Positions 1 through 5,312 of a stretch of DNA of 5,312 nt are shown here, one piece after another. The notes beneath the pieces are model-generated. The model worked only from the letters and a program-made list of their open reading frames with translations, did no database searches and was not told where the DNA came from. The stretch is from Bacillota bacterium (GTDB lineage: Bacteria; Bacillota; Sulfobacillia; RBS10-35; JAJYVN01). The stretch's first letter is position 1. Every line of letters begins with the position of its first letter. Location: the NCBI GenBank assembly GCA_021827805.1, contig JAKAUG010000277.1, forward strand, positions 1 through 5,312. Direction: 5' to 3'. Position numbers and translations under genes: made by a program.

Positions 1-598
1 CGATCTTCCGGACCATGCCATCCATGTACAGGATGGCCCCTCTCGTGGTGGCGCGCTGACCGACCGGGAACTGCTCCCACCGCAGGCGAGGATCGGGGAT
101 CCCGTGGCGGACCATCGCGATGTTGGCGTCCAGGGTCTCGATAAATCCCATGTGCGGGCCTCGGGCCAGGAACTCGGCCGCGGGCTCCGTGCTCTCACGG
201 CGGGGCCATTTTTGCACGGGCAGGGCGAGGCCGCCCGGTCGTCCGGAGATCAGGAGCACCACATTCGCCGCAAGCAGGGCGTCCATCGCGTCCCCATATG
301 TGCGCAACCGCGACGACTCGCCCAAGAACGTTGTGGGGAACGGCAGCCGGCCGTCGGCCGCCATGGTGAGCGGACGGATGATGGCATCCTCGATCCGGCT
401 GTGGTCGACGATGGTTTCCAGATAGAGAACACTGGAGCCACCAACGGTCCGGATCACCAGGTCCGGGGGATGACCAAGGGTCTCCCGGAGCCACTCCACA
501 CCGGTGGACTTGTCCAGGGGGAGCCCGGACCAGACGGCGCCAATGTGCTCAAGCACGGTTCCGCACCGATCGGCAAGGGTCGGCCAGTCATCTGCCAT
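1..598 (-). CDS. GerA-family spore germination receptor subunit A, N-terminal part (cut by window edge)
   Basis: Seen: 199 codons open to the left edge, starting at the ATG at 598-596; an in-frame TAG at 613-611 leaves only four codons upstream, so this start is well fixed. Family-like segments occur in the expected order: PPDLVIR (residues 44-50), a strand-rich stretch ending in VLYLETIVD (57-65), IIRPL (73-77), VVLLISG (113-119), RGPHMGFIETLDANIAMVR (146-164), DPRLR (169-173) and VGQRATTRGAILYMDGMV (179-196). These match the soluble N-terminal domain of GerA/GerKA-type proteins. Known: these subunits sit in the spore inner membrane with B and C subunits and detect germinants; full proteins are about 480-550 residues with a membrane domain after this region. 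The rest, and any B and C genes, would lie beyond the left edge. Odd: no Shine-Dalgarno sequence precedes the ATG. Which receptor set it belongs to (gerA, gerK, an orphan) cannot be told. Function is inferred from family resemblance; the membrane half is not visible. Confidence 0.9.
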   Translation of the reverse strand, partial: MADDWPTLADRCGTVLEHIGAVWSGLPLDKSTGVEWLRETLGHPPDLVIRTVGGSSVLYLETIVDHSRIEDAIIRPLTMAADGRLPFPTTFLGESSRLRTYGDAMDALLAANVVLLISGRPGGLALPVQKWPRRESTEPAAEFLARGPHMGFIETLDANIAMVRHGIPDPRLRWEQFPVGQRATTRGAILYMDGMVRKI

Positions 599-607
599 TG
601 GGCGGGA

Positions 608-636
608 AGTCTACCCCGCCCGCGCACGGACATTCA
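608..636 (-). promoter_or_regulatory. Weak candidate promoter for the GerA-type gene
   Basis: On the minus strand TGAATG (636-631) lies 17 bases before TAGACT (613-608). The upstream element resembles the -35 of forespore sigma-G promoters (consensus near TGAATA), the sigma expected for germination receptor genes. The downstream element matches the sigma-G -10 (CATnnTA) poorly and a sigma-A -10 in four of six positions. It lies so close to the ATG at 598 that the transcript would have almost no leader. This is a weak, unverified match. Confidence 0.15.
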
Positions 637-901
637 CGGAAGCTCGCGGCGAACAGGTGGCCGTGATCCAACGACGGGGTTTGTCGCCGCGGCCGCACAA
701 CCTCGCCGGTGGTCTGCCCGGCCCTTCGCTGGCACAAGGCAGAGGCGCCACGAGGTTCTCTCCGGGGTCAGTCGCGATCTCTGGCGGGCGTGTGAGGCCG
801 GCTGAGGGTGACGCTGTCCCAGGCGGTGAGGCAGAAGGGCTGCCGAGCTCTGACCCGCAGCACCTGCAGGGGTCTCGGGATGGAAGGCCAACCGACTGGA
901 A

Positions 902-922
902 GAGCCGGTCCTGGGCCGGCTC
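902..922. repeat. Short intergenic inverted repeat (hairpin)
   Basis: GAGCCGG (902-908) and CCGGCTC (916-922) form a perfect 7-bp stem around a 7-base loop. There is no T-run next to it on either strand and no gene end nearby, so it does not look like a terminator. In DNA this GC-rich it could be chance. Confidence 0.25.
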
Positions 923-1222
923 GCGGCGGGTGGCGAGAACCACAACCACCAGCGATCCGGACGACACCAGGCATGGGGGCTGACGTGTGGGTGCGGGCAG
1001 ACGATGCGCGCCCATGCGCTGAATGGGAATGATCCTGCCGGGGATCCCAGACGCGTTTCAAGGAACCTGCCGCACATCAGCCGGTGCGATTCCGGCCCGC
1101 GCGCGAGGAGTGTCCGCGGGGAACCGAGCTCCAGGGAAGGTGGGTCATGCCGCGGTGAGGGCCTTCGCTCCGCGGACGCCCCCGGAGGACCGTCTGGGCG
1201 CGGGAGGCCGGCGAACGGCCAC

Positions 1223-1251
1223 TTGTGCCCTGCCCCCAGCGGGCCCATGAT
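1223..1251 (+). promoter_or_regulatory. Weak candidate sigma-A promoter for the GAF-EAL gene
   Basis: TTGTGC (1223-1228) and CATGAT (1246-1251) are separated by 17 bases. They match the housekeeping -35 and -10 consensus in three and four of six positions. The implied start would fall near 1258, upstream of the ribosome binding site at 1270-1276. The -10 candidate lies inside the dyad at 1244-1260. Placement makes sense, but sequence support is thin. Confidence 0.2.
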
Positions 1252-1260
1252 GAGCATGGG
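1244..1260. promoter_or_regulatory. Dyad upstream of the GAF-EAL gene, possible operator or leader hairpin
   Basis: CCCATG (1244-1249) and CATGGG (1255-1260) are perfect inverted repeats around the 5-base centre ATGAG. GGG at 1241-1243 could also pair with CCC at 1265-1267, leaving a bulge of four G. The dyad overlaps the candidate -10 and ends ten bases before the ribosome binding site, so it could bind a regulator as DNA or fold in the leader RNA. Neither role is shown by the sequence alone. Confidence 0.25.
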
Positions 1261-1269
1261 GGGGCCCGG

Positions 1270-1276
1270 GGAGGTG
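1270..1276 (+). promoter_or_regulatory. Ribosome binding site that fixes the GAF-EAL start
   Basis: GGAGGTG lies five bases before the ATG at 1282. It favours this ATG over the in-frame GTG at 1225, which would add 19 residues without domain content and has no comparable site upstream. Confidence 0.75.
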
Positions 1277-1281
1277 GGGCG

Positions 1282-2589
1282 ATGGCTACCCGGCTGGTCA
1301 GGATTCGGCGCGCGGCGGACCGCTCGCGCGCGGCCGCCAGGCTGCGCCACGCCCTGCTCCGCAGAGAGAATCTGCTGCTTCGTCGCGCCGCCGTTGGTGC
1401 CGGGGCCCACTCCCTGGCGCGGGCGCTGCTGCGGGTCGTGGACCTGCTGCTCCCTGGCTGCCCATGTGAGGTCCTGGTCGGTGACGGACAGGCGGGTTAT
1501 CTCGAGGTGGTGGGTACCCGAGGCTTTCGCGCGGAGCGCGGGCTCGGTTGCCGCATTCCGCTCGGCGCGGGTGTCACCGGCGCGGCCGCCGACGGCGGAC
1601 GCACGATCTGGGTGCCCGATGTGACCCGCGATCCCCGCTACATTCCCGGTGTGGAAGGCGCCCGCTGGGAGCTGGCGGTGCCACTGTGCGTCAAGGGCGG
1701 CGTGGTCGGCGTGGTGGACATGGAGTCGCCGCGCCCGCGCCGGCCCAGCGGTGGTCAACGCCGCTACCTGGAAGGCCTGGCATGCGTCCTGGGCCCAGCC
1801 TTTGATCGGGCGCTCCCCGAGGGGCGCGTCGCCGCACTGCGCCTGACCCCCGCCGGGCGACGCGGCGGACCACCCTCCGCGCGCGCTCCGGTGCTCAGCG
1901 CGCAGACGCTGCTCCAGGAGGGCGCGGTGGAGGTCCTCTTCCAGCCGGTGCTGGATCTCGCGGCACATGCGCCCATCGGCTATGAGGCAGAGCTCGCCTT
2001 TCCCTCCGGAACCCCGCCCGGACTGGGACAGGCCCTGCCCGCGGGGGCCGGTCCATCCGAGGCCGCCGGGATCGACCTGGCGCGCCTGCGGGTGGTGCTG
2101 GCCCAGTGGGCCCCGCACTCCGGCAAGCTCTTCTTGGACGTGCACCCCCTGGCGCTGCGGCGGGCGGGCTTCCACTTGGCCGTCATCGCCCTGGCGCGAG
2201 ACTTCGGCATGGATCCGGGGGATCTCGTGCTGGAATTGGCCAACCCTGGTCCCAACGCGAACCTGGCGCGGGCGCTACCGCCGGCGGTGGCCGAAAGCGG
2301 CCTGGTGCTGGCCCTGGACCGCTTCGGCACGGGCACCGCGGATGTCCATGCCCTGGTGGAGCTCCGCCCGGCCTTCGTCAAGTTGGACGCGGCCCTGGTG
2401 CGCGGCGTGGAGCGGGACTTCGGCCGCCGCACCTACATCGAATCCCTGGGGTACTACACCCGACAGATGCCCACCCGTCTGGTGGCGCTCGGCATCTCCA
2501 CGCCGGCTGAGTTGGCGGCCCTGCGCCGGGCCGGCGTGACCTACGGGCAGGGCGAGATGCTTGGCCCGGCGCGGCCCCTGCGGGCGTGA
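1282..2589 (+). CDS. GAF-EAL signalling protein with a degenerate, probably non-catalytic EAL domain
   Basis: The product has 435 residues and no membrane segment or signal peptide, so it is likely cytosolic. Residues 1-38 are basic and probably helical. A GAF domain spans about 42-178, with LGAGVTG (94-100), WVPDVTRDPRY (110-120), LAVPL (131-135) and GVVGVVDMES (140-149) in the usual order. An arginine/proline-rich linker (about 181-203) leads to an EAL domain at about 205-432, seen from LFQPVLDL (219-226), GYEAELA (233-239), LFLDVHP (283-289), LVLEL (315-319), DRFGTG (346-351), FVKLD (365-369) and YGQG (421-424). Known: active EAL domains hydrolyse cyclic-di-GMP using two metal ions. Here the signature Glu (E235), E318, D346, K367 and Q423 remain, but the loop Asn is Asp (D286), the second Asp of DDFG is Arg (R347), and both Glu of the EGVE loop are lost (LGIS, 403-406). 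Loss of enzyme activity is therefore inferred; it may bind the nucleotide or a partner. There is no GGDEF domain. The GAF ligand is unknown. The gene stands alone, convergent with the sigma factor gene. Confidence 0.92.
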   Translation: MATRLVRIRRAADRSRAAARLRHALLRRENLLLRRAAVGAGAHSLARALLRVVDLLLPGCPCEVLVGDGQAGYLEVVGTRGFRAERGLGCRIPLGAGVTGAAADGGRTIWVPDVTRDPRYIPGVEGARWELAVPLCVKGGVVGVVDMESPRPRRPSGGQRRYLEGLACVLGPAFDRALPEGRVAALRLTPAGRRGGPPSARAPVLSAQTLLQEGAVEVLFQPVLDLAAHAPIGYEAELAFPSGTPPGLGQALPAGAGPSEAAGIDLARLRVVLAQWAPHSGKLFLDVHPLALRRAGFHLAVIALARDFGMDPGDLVLELANPGPNANLARALPPAVAESGLVLALDRFGTGTADVHALVELRPAFVKLDAALVRGVERDFGRRTYIESLGYYTRQMPTRLVALGISTPAELAALRRAGVTYGQGEMLGPARPLRA

Positions 2590-2613
2590 GACGGCCGGAC
2601 CACTCAGAGCGGC

Positions 2614-2647
2614 GGGGGCGCCGAACTCCCGCTTGGCTGGCGCCCCC
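2614..2647. terminator. Terminator-like hairpin between convergent genes
   Basis: GGGGGCGCC (2614-2622) pairs perfectly with GGCGCCCCC (2639-2647), a 9-bp all-GC stem with a 16-base loop. It lies 24 bases past the GAF-EAL stop and 23 bases past the sigma gene stop, where a shared bidirectional terminator would sit. No T-run follows on either strand, so it is not a classical intrinsic terminator. It could still pause polymerase or protect the RNA 3' ends. Confidence 0.45.
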
Positions 2648-2670
2648 AGTTCACCACAGGGCCTGCGCCC

Positions 2671-4569
2671 TCACGCCCGCGGGCCGGGGGTCAGGTGGGC
2701 CCAGGCCCAGTGCGCCAGGTGGTGCCAGCGGCCTTCCGAGGACGTGACTTCGTAGACGCTCTGCTGCACGTAGCGCCCCCCGAAGCCCATCGCCCGGTAC
2801 TCCCAGCGGTTGCCCGGCGCCAGGGGCAGGAAGTCGTCGTGGGCAGCATCCAGGCGGCACCCCGTGAGCTGGATGTCGGCATGCAGCCCGTCACTGGCCT
2901 CGAAGGTGAACCGCGCGAGGCCTCGGCCCCGGGCGTACCAGATGTGCTTTTCGCCGCAGTTCCCCAGGTTGAGCCGACGGTTGAACTCTGAGCCTTCGTC
3001 TTCGGGATCCGGCACGATCCGGAGCCGCAGGTGCAGGCAGTGGTCGAACGTGCCCGCGGCGATGGTGAGGGACTCGTCGTCCGCCAGCACGGTGGCCGTG
3101 AGCTGGAGCGGGCGCATGGTGTAGGAGAAGGCCGGCGCCTTCCAGGTCTCGCCGGGGTGCCATCCGCTGCCGACCAGCATCCGCGCCTGGCCGGCCGATT
3201 GCAGGATGTCGATGGCCAGTGCGCCCTCGCTCTGGTGCTCCAGGTGGGTGAAGCCGAACCCCGGCTGCGCGACGAAGTGGACCCCGTCCGGTCGGGTCTC
3301 GAGCCAGTCGCATACCGCATCGTAGACCTTCATGCCGTCCGGGGGGACAAGACACCCCAGGCCCTTGAGGGCCCAGATGTGCGCCAGACAGACGGCCTCC
3401 TCGGCGTGGTGTTCTCCTCCCTGCAGGAGGGGCAGGGCCCTTTCAAAGCAGGCCAGGGCTTCGGTGGGCTCGGCCAGGTCGTCCAGGTGCAGGTGGCCCA
3501 GCCACATCAGCGTCACGCCCTGCCCCCCCCGGTTCCCCAGTTCCACGTACAGCTCCAGGGCGCGCCGCTGCGCCGCGGCGGCCCTCTTCGCGTCCCTCTG
3601 ATTGGCATAGCGCACGCCCAGTTGGTTCAGGTGCTCGGCGATGCGGCGCTGGTCCCCCAGGCCCTCCAGCAGGCCCAGGACCTGCTCCTCGATGGCCATG
3701 GCCTCCCTGCCTCCCACGGGGAAGGTGACAGCCTGCGCCTTGATGTTCAGGGCCTGGATCTGGAGTTCCGTGCGTCGGAGGTCCTCGGGCAGCCCTCCGA
3801 TCAGTTCCAGGGCCTCTGCGGAGTGGTGCAGGGCCTCGGCGTGCAGTGCGTCCCGGCTGGCTGCACGCGCCTTCTCCAGGGCCCGTTGGATCCGTGCCCC
3901 CAGGTCATCGGACGGTGTGCTCTGGCGCAGTTCCTCCCCGACCATGTGCCACAACTCCCCCTTCAGCCTGTGCCGGGCGTCGTGCAGACGACGCTTGACG
4001 GTACCCACGGGGACGCCCAGCAGGCGCGCCATCTCGCCGACGCCATACCCCCGCATGTGGTGGAGGATGATGGCCTCCCGCTGCAGCGGCGAAAGGTCCG
4101 CAATCGCGGACCAGACCGCATGGCGCACCTCCGCCGCCGCGACCAGATCCGCCACCCCGCACCCCGGGCCGGCCGTGGCCGCGCTGAGGGCCGCAGCATC
4201 CCAACTCAACGTGGCCCGACGTCGGGTGGCCAGGTTCAGGGCCTTGTGGCGGGCGATACCGCAGAGCCAGCTGCCGAGCCGCTCGGGGTTCTGCAGGGTA
4301 TCGAGCTTCCGCACCGCGGTCATGAAGGTGTCCTGAACCACATCCTCGGCGTCCTGGCGGCAGCCCAGGTGCGAGAGGGCCACGGCGAAGACCGCGTTCT
4401 GATAGCGGCCCACGAGCGCCGCGATGGACTGCGGCTCGCCTGTGCGGCAGGACCTCACCAGCTCGTGCTCCGGTGCCGTCGCGCCGTCCCTGTGCACGCC
4501 GCTCGCCCCCCGGTACCGTCGTCCATGAGTCCCACCAGCGCGGCAAAAGGTTCGGGGCTGGGACGCCAT
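2671..4569 (-). CDS. ECF-type sigma-70 factor with TPR-like and beta-rich C-terminal extension
   Basis: The product has 632 residues, about three times a plain ECF sigma factor. Residues 37-115 are sigma region 2: ELVRSCRTGEP opens it, DAEDVVQDTF (73-82) is the core-binding helix, and LGSWLCGIARHKALNLAT (98-115) covers the -10 recognition part. Residues 151-207 are region 4, with LSPLQREAIILHHMRGYGV (159-177) and the helix-turn-helix GEMARLLGVPVGTVKRRL (178-195). Residues 222-405 are alpha-helical with TPR-like repeats, clearest at 309-342 and 349-383. From about 465 to 627 the protein is beta-rich: LTIAAGTFDHCLHLRL (501-516), WYARGRGLARF (544-554), then FLPLAPGNRWEY (580-591). Segments of this type recur in uncharacterised secreted proteins and lipoproteins, yet no signal peptide or membrane segment is seen here. 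Known: sigma factors with large C-terminal extensions are often regulated by them. Inferred: this one senses a signal through its own tail; no anti-sigma gene is visible nearby. The ATG at 4569 is chosen for its ribosome binding site; GTG at 4581 (four residues longer) or at 4497 (24 shorter) are alternatives. Confidence 0.92.
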   Translation of the reverse strand: MASQPRTFCRAGGTHGRRYRGASGVHRDGATAPEHELVRSCRTGEPQSIAALVGRYQNAVFAVALSHLGCRQDAEDVVQDTFMTAVRKLDTLQNPERLGSWLCGIARHKALNLATRRRATLSWDAAALSAATAGPGCGVADLVAAAEVRHAVWSAIADLSPLQREAIILHHMRGYGVGEMARLLGVPVGTVKRRLHDARHRLKGELWHMVGEELRQSTPSDDLGARIQRALEKARAASRDALHAEALHHSAEALELIGGLPEDLRRTELQIQALNIKAQAVTFPVGGREAMAIEEQVLGLLEGLGDQRRIAEHLNQLGVRYANQRDAKRAAAAQRRALELYVELGNRGGQGVTLMWLGHLHLDDLAEPTEALACFERALPLLQGGEHHAEEAVCLAHIWALKGLGCLVPPDGMKVYDAVCDWLETRPDGVHFVAQPGFGFTHLEHQSEGALAIDILQSAGQARMLVGSGWHPGETWKAPAFSYTMRPLQLTATVLADDESLTIAAGTFDHCLHLRLRIVPDPEDEGSEFNRRLNLGNCGEKHIWYARGRGLARFTFEASDGLHADIQLTGCRLDAAHDDFLPLAPGNRWEYRAMGFGGRYVQQSVYEVTSSEGRWHHLAHWAWAHLTPGPRA

Positions 4570-5312
4570 TCGCGAGATCACCTGGAAGTACCCTCCAACG
4601 ATGGTGCTCCGCTCCCCCGCACCTTGGACCCGCGCACCGCGCCGTGCGGCTGGAGTGGAACGTGGGCCCGGGGGCAGAGGAGCGCCCCTGCCGCCGGAGG
4701 GAGTCGGCGCACGGCTGGACGCGCCAGCCACAGAGGGCGGACGCCGGCTTGCGGACGCAGGAATCTCTCTGCCGCGCGGTGTTGGGCTGGGCCCCTTGTG
4801 CGCTGGCCCTGACCGGCTGAGCCGCGACCGCGGCGGATGGCCCCGCGCGCGCCGCCGAGCTCGGGAAACGCCTCCCCGTCTGGACCGCGGAGGCCCCGGC
4901 CGTGCCGGCTCGATGCCGTTGGCCCCCTCGCCGCCCGTCGGCGCCGCTGCCGTGGTCGCGCACCCCTGGGACGGCCGGGCGATCGTCGAGGGAGGCCCGG
5001 CCACTCGGGAAGACGCTCGGCTGCCACCCAGGGCGGGCCCTCGGCGGCCAGATGGCCACCCGAAACCGACGGGGGCGGCACTGGCGACCGCATCTGACCG
5101 TGTACCCCTCGATGGGATCCACTTCAGCCACCCACGGAAGGCGTTGCCACGCCGCGCCGACGCCCTCTGGGTGACCAGGAACGGCACCAAGAACTGGGCC
5201 AAGCGCCATACGGGCCTCCGGAACTCGAGGATGTCGTCTTCTCCACGCCCCCAACTGTACGGGCCATCGCTCGGGGGGCTGTCTGGAGTCGAGATGGCGA
5301 CCGGACCGCGGC
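4570..5312. other. Region upstream of the sigma gene without a supported gene
   Basis: About 740 bases. Several frames are open on both strands, including the frame of the sigma gene all the way to the right edge, but between about 4600 and 5100 the translations are low-complexity arginine, proline, glycine and alanine runs with no motif, as expected from GC-rich DNA with few stop codons. The sigma promoter should lie here, yet no clear -35/-10 pair was found. The outermost part (about 5244-5150, minus strand) has more coding-like codons and is treated as a finding. Confidence 0.5.
4577..4583 (-). promoter_or_regulatory. Ribosome binding site for the sigma factor gene
   Basis: On the minus strand AGGTGAT lies seven bases before the ATG at 4569 and is fully complementary to the ATCACCT of the 16S rRNA 3' end. 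A second purine-rich site, GGAGGG (4596-4591), lies nine bases before an in-frame GTG at 4581, so that start cannot be fully excluded. The reading frame stays open upstream to the window edge, but the domain content starts only downstream of 4569. Confidence 0.65.

Larger units (their letters stand above)
599..1281. other. Long divergent intergenic region without a supported gene
   Basis: About 680 bases separate the divergent GerA-type and GAF-EAL genes. All six frames were read. Open frames exist on both strands, but their translations are rich in arginine, proline, serine and glycine and show no recognisable motif, and the longest ones run antisense to flanking genes. The visible content is a short hairpin (902-922), an 8-bp inverted pair (1112-1119 with 1170-1177), possible promoter elements at both ends and a dyad next to the GAF-EAL start. 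It should contain both promoters. A decayed gene beyond recognition is possible. Confidence 0.5.

Noticed and set aside
1000..1077. MCGRF at a minus-strand ATG (1077), like the start of SRAP/HMCES-type proteins
   Set aside because: The residues after it do not follow the SRAP pattern and no other catalytic motif appears, so the five-residue match is taken as chance.
1225..1281. GTG start at 1225 for the GAF-EAL protein
   Set aside because: The 19 extra residues carry no domain content and the strong GGAGGTG is placed for the ATG at 1282.
634..2175. 513-codon open frame on the minus strand, opposite the GAF-EAL gene and the intergenic region
   Set aside because: It overlaps well-supported GAF and EAL coding sequence, and its product is arginine/proline/glycine-rich without motifs.
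3031..4812. 593-codon open frame on the plus strand, antisense to the sigma factor gene
   Set aside because: It lies opposite a gene with clear sigma-70 domains; its translation shows no domain, and few stop codons are expected antisense to high-GC coding DNA.
4570..5202. Upstream extension of the sigma factor by 211 residues from a TTG at 5202
   Set aside because: The added residues are mostly low-complexity proline, arginine and glycine, sigma factors need nothing there, and a good ribosome binding site precedes the ATG at 4569.
5097..5312. Plus-strand frame at the right edge reading DGIHFSHPRKALPRR
   Set aside because: No start with a ribosome binding site and no family resemblance; it is antisense to an equally open minus-strand frame, so direction cannot be supported.
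1..5312. CRISPR arrays, tRNA or rRNA genes, insertion sequences, attachment sites
   Set aside because: No regularly spaced repeats, no tRNA or rRNA signature, no transposase or integrase motif and no terminal inverted repeats were seen on either strand.

Overview
The window is very GC-rich and holds three well-supported protein genes, each its own transcription unit. The left-most gene (minus strand, cut by the left edge) encodes the N-terminal soluble part of a GerA-family spore germination receptor A subunit, so the source is most likely an endospore-forming member of the Bacillota. With this GC content, deep-branching high-GC lineages such as Symbiobacterium, Thermaerobacter or Limnochordia fit best. 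That placement is inference, since no rRNA or other phylogenetic marker is present.

Layout. 1-598 (minus): GerA-type subunit, 5' part only. 599-1281: about 680 bases with no gene I can support, between divergent genes, ending in a small dyad and a good ribosome binding site. 1282-2589 (plus): a GAF-EAL protein whose EAL domain lacks several residues needed for cyclic-di-GMP hydrolysis. 2590-2670: an 81-base convergent gap holding a perfect 9-bp stem that may stop transcription from one or both sides. 2671-4569 (minus): a 632-residue ECF-type sigma factor carrying a TPR-like helical middle and a beta-rich C-terminal region of a kind usually met in secreted or lipoprotein families. 4570-5312: about 740 bases upstream of the sigma gene with no supported gene, though the outermost part has coding-like codon use.

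How the genes relate. All three deal with sensing or signalling: germinant reception, GAF ligand sensing with a probably non-catalytic EAL output, and a sigma factor that may carry its own sensor. They are divergent or convergent, so they do not form an operon, and nothing in the sequence shows that they act together. The most unusual items are the sigma factor architecture and the degenerate EAL domain. No RNA gene, CRISPR array, insertion sequence or complete mobile element was seen.
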